DNA of 64,000 bases, from contig CM072807.1 in NCBI GenBank assembly GCA_037013495.1, positions 5,067,001-5,131,000 on the forward strand, written 5' to 3'. The notes under the pieces are model-generated. The model worked only from the letters and a program-made list of their open reading frames with translations, made no database searches and was not told where the DNA came from. The stretch is from Hippophae tibetana (taxonomy: Eukaryota; Streptophyta; Magnoliopsida; Rosales; Elaeagnaceae). This document shows, in pieces, positions 60,249-64,000 of the stretch. How positions within the stretch are numbered: position 1 is the stretch's first letter; each line of letters begins with the position of its first letter. The position numbers were made by a program, and so were the translations under genes.

Positions 60249-62800
60249 GAGGAAACCACACAAATCAGTATGCATTCAGGGACCTATCTATTGAGTTTGG
60301 CATGTAACATGTAAAATATATAATCATGTACATTCAAGTATCAAAAGCCCATTTTTATTATTTACTTACATATGAGGTAACATCTTGTGGCACGTGGGAT
60401 GATAGGTGATTTCTTTAGTGGTATTTGTCATGAATAACTATTGAACGAGAGTTTGAAGTTTTCCACTGTAGATGATGTTGAAAAGAATTATCTCTTAACT
60501 ATACCGACAAGAGAACATGATACAATACGAAAGGTGTTAATTTATTTGTTACCTAACCCATATATCTTGTCATATTAGTAAAAGATTTAGTAATAACTTA
60601 TCATATATTATTTTCATTATTCATTATTTTAATAATATCTTACAAATTTATTAAATTCTTTAATATTTTAGGCCATAATTGATTATTTACTTATCAATTG
60701 AGTACATAGAACAATTTTATAACAAAGTAAAAATTGGTTATTATTCAATTATTAAATTGTGAATACTGGTAGTTTCTTTGATTTTAATTCATTTTTAATT
60801 TTATAAGTTCTAAATTACTTACCTTATTTTTTATGATTATTATTATGTTATTAAATTATTTTTAATTTTTCAGAGACAATGTTACTACGAGTTGGTAAAG
60901 AATCATTTGAATAATATGATTAGAATTATTGACTTATATTAGTAGTATGTAATTAAGAAAAAAAAGACATAATATTCAAATTGTGAAGTGTTTGAAATTG
61001 TAAAAAATACTGAATTATTCCATGTAATGAAAAGTAAATAAATTATTGAAACCTTTATGAAAAAGTACGTGACCAAATACATATGTTATTATAAATTAAT
61101 ATAAATATGTAGGAGTCATTTAAAAATACCATTTATTATTTGGATTTAATGTCCGATAAAATGTTCTCTAATATTAAAAATATTGTGAATAAGTAAACTT
61201 TAATTTTTTACTAGCTTTATATTTTTGAAGATATTAAGTTTTAATTTATCTTCTCAAATAATTTATATTATTTTTCTTTCTTTAACATATAGAATATATT
61301 ATTTTAAATGGTCATCAAAATTAAATAAATAAAAGTTGTTAAAATGATTTAAAATAAGGGTAAGTTAAAAATAATAGTGTTTGCTTCGGTAGCGTGGTTA
61401 AAATTTCTTTTTCAACTTTTAATTATGTAATTATAAACTCTTCTAGTGGAAATTTAGAAAATGATTAATTAAGCTGTAACCACGTGATTTATTCATTGGA
61501 TACGTGTCTTGTCCGTATCTTAAAATCTTAAGATGATTATGAATAGGAGGTTTATTTAAAACTTTTTAAACAACTTAAGTTATTATGGTATATGTTGAGA
61601 AATTAATTTTCTTAAAAATTATAATTAATAATTAATATTATTCTTATGCATCTACTAATTTATTTTTTTATTTTTTTTTAAATTAGAAATTTTCAACTCC
61701 TCAAATAATCTTTGAAAAATAATTTTATTTATGTTCTTTCAAATTCTTCACTAATATACAATTAATTTTTTTCAAAGATATTTAGTAACTTCTTTTATCT
61801 TAAGTCTATTAAAATTTAATTATTTAATTTAGAATAGATAAGCTAAAAATTGGTATCAATTCTCCCTCTAATTTAAACAGGTTAATAATTTTATTTTGAC
61901 ATCATAATCAATTAACAAATGTTTCACTTTTTTTTTTCTCTTCGTCACATGAGGAGCGTAAAGGTGATACGCTTAATCCCCAATAGGTTGCCGGTTATAA
62001 AACTAGTTGCTTTTTCTTATTTATAAAGAAAAAAACATAAAACTTATTATCTTAATATGTGAGATCAAGGTTTCAACCCAATACTTTGATACCATTCCTA
62101 CCTAAATATCCATTAAAATCGATTCAAAAAATCAACTTTAAATATTATAAGTTATTTTTTTAAAAAAAAATCGACTTTATATAATAATTTATATACTTTT
62201 TTTTTATAATAATATACTTTACCATATTATATTGTATGATAAAATTGTTACTAGTTACTTACGTTACCTATACTTTAATCATTCTTCTTAATAAATGATT
62301 TGAATATTTATTATTTAAAACCTATAGCATTGAAAATTTTCTAAAAACATTTGCACGTGATGTTATCATGATAAACGAATAATATGACAACCTTGATACA
62401 ACCCCGTACCCATTACCTAAATGACCTATTGTTATCAAACTGATATTATTGAATTATGTATATCTAATTTTTATAAGATATTTTGGACTTAATTAAACAA
62501 ACGAAAATTTATAGACTAATCTACGTACGTAACTTGTTATGCACAACCTACTTAGGTTAAATTGAACGAAGATATTTCCGTCTATGTCTTTAATTCTTAA
62601 ACGATCGAATAGTGGCAATCTATTTAAAAAAAAATAATATTTTATAATGAGTTAGTCTCTATTTGATTTGATCCGATACAAGATCTGTTTTAATATATCT
62701 CAAATAGAGGGTTCTTCGACGTATTAGTGACGTGTAAAATTTTATGTTTATATATATCCAATTCATCTCATTAAGGAAAGATCTGAAACTTATAACATGA
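60249..62800. other. AT-rich intergenic DNA
   Basis: No ORF with a known domain and no clear repeat pair. A slightly GC-richer phrase lies at about 61940-62000 but is too short to identify. Confidence 0.55.
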
Positions 62801-62802
62801 AG

Positions 62803-63424
62803 TATTTTTTAAACACAATATAAATTTGTAATAATTTTTTGGTAGTAATATTGGTACTAGGTCCATAAACCAGATCGGATCGGATCAAATCGTAAAACCG
62901 GACCGGATCGAACCAAATCGAACGGTTTTATTAATCAAACGGTCCGATCCGGTTTGTACTAATTTTAAACCGTTCAAACCGGATCGGATCGGTTTAATAA
63001 TATATTAAAAATATCACATTATTCTTCATTAAATTATAAAAAAATCGGATCAAACCGTTTTATAAATCAAACGATCCGGTCTGGTTTTTATTTCTTAAAA
63101 CCGTTTCAAACGGTCTGATCCGAGTAATATGAACGGTCCAGTTTAGTTAAAAAATTTTTAGGCAAAATCGGACCGGATCGGACCATGGACACCCCTAATT
63201 GGTACAATATAAATTGTTAATGATACAAAAATATTTTATTAATAATAATATTAAAATATAATTATTATTAAAAATAAAATAAATATTTTTTAAACACAAT
63301 ATAAATTTGAAATAATTTTTTGGTAGTAATATTGGTACAATATAAATTGTTAATGATACAAAAATATTTTATTAATAATAATATTAAAATATAATTATTA
63401 TTAAAAGTAAAATAAATATTTTAT
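62803..63424. repeat. 133-bp tandem duplication, first copy split by a MITE
   Basis: The stretch with AAACACAATATAAATTTG, TTTTGGTAGTAATATTGGTAC and CAATATAAATTGTTAATG occurs at 62811-62857 plus 63206-63289, and again at 63292-63424. Without the inserted MITE and its extra target copy the spacing is 133 bp. The two copies are nearly identical by eye. Confidence 0.9.
62858..63197. mobile_element. hAT-like MITE with exact 8-bp target duplication
   Basis: 340 bp. Left end TAGGTCCATAAACC; right end read inward TAGGGGTGTCCATGG. It is flanked on both sides by ATTGGTAC (62850-62857 and 63198-63205), the 8-bp duplication of hAT elements. The interior consists of opposed GATCGGATCGG, AACCGG and ACGGTTT blocks. 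The neighbouring repeat copy at 63331-63338 holds ATTGGTAC once, without insertion. Confidence 0.92.
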
Positions 63425-64000
63425 TATAATAATAACAAAAATTACTGTCAAAAAAATCTTTATCTTAATTTTATTTGAAAATTCCATATGTCAACTTCAA
63501 ACTTGTAAGTAGCATTTAGATCTATAGAAGTAGTCAGTCAACTAGACATGCACATGGTCTCATGTCTTTGCTATTTAATGAATAAAAGTAATTATTTATT
63601 TATTTTGTTTTTTATGTACTAACATTTTTTTATTATAATTTTAAGTACTAACTTAAAGTAGTGGTTATTTGACATAAATATATATATATATTTGAAGTTA
63701 CGGTTGGACGATAGTTACTTGTCAGTGTCCCTGTACCATACATGGCTTATTTATTTTAAAATAATGTATAAAATTAGAGCACCATTGTATCATTATTGAG
63801 GGAACAATTTTTTTATTTGATACAAATATATAAATTCGATTTACTTCTTAATAATATTATAATAAATTATTTTAAATTCATTTCAAATTTAATAAATATA
63901 TAAATTTTGTATGAAAAGTAATATTTTTTTTTCTTTTACATGTTTGTAGTTTACTGCTTGCTCTGGTAAAATTGTATTGTTTGTTGGTTTCTTTTCCGTT
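63425..64000. other. AT-rich DNA to the window end
   Basis: Nothing recognised apart from a short TA run near 63680. Confidence 0.5.

Overview
This window is nuclear DNA of a flowering plant, most likely a eudicot. It is very AT-rich. Its genes are split by GT-AG introns, it carries Ty1/copia and Ty3/gypsy relics and small TIR elements, and it has a block of the plant telomere motif (AAACCCT)n. I cannot name the species from sequence alone.

Three intact protein genes could be assembled exon by exon, all on the minus strand. (1) A three-repeat MYB3R transcription factor of the G2/M cell-cycle class (1219-7367, 12 coding exons, 1017 aa). (2) A CCDC25-type NFACT-R/coiled-coil protein (24097-26812, 6 exons, 218 aa). 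(3) A TauE/SafE-family membrane transporter (42856-46431, 12 exons, 477 aa). In all three the exon phases close without a frameshift. A fourth gene-like unit (10901-11215, minus) is the 5' end of a La RNA-binding protein gene, cut off after exon 2. The three genes show no shared pathway; this looks like ordinary eukaryotic gene order.

The rest is largely transposon-derived. 10.4-10.7 kb: stub of a copia LTR with primer site. 11.6-11.9 kb: a perfect long hairpin. 14.6-20.8 kb: an old copia element on the plus strand with both LTRs. 21.2-22.4 kb: a hAT-like element with internal tandem repeats. 28.4-40.1 kb: a large Ty3/gypsy element on the minus strand with Tat/Grande-like layout. It keeps gag, protease, a fusion of the RT start to the integrase end, 3' tandem repeats, and a multi-exon antisense ORF on the plus strand. 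54.6-55.8 kb: a TIR element flanked by TAA whose interior is about 700 bp of degenerate telomere repeat. 56.8-60.2 kb: a deleted copia element on the minus strand. 62.9-63.2 kb: a hAT-like MITE with an exact 8-bp target duplication, sitting in a 133-bp tandem duplication. Another hAT-like MITE sits in an intron of the MYB3R gene.

The stretches 46.9-54.5 kb and 60.3-62.8 kb are AT-rich with almost no coding signal. No tRNA, rRNA or CRISPR array was recognised. The items most worth following up are the telomere-repeat TIR element, the perfect 134-bp-arm hairpin, the antisense ORF of the gypsy element, and the MITE whose terminal TAA would truncate the MYB3R protein if its intron were retained.
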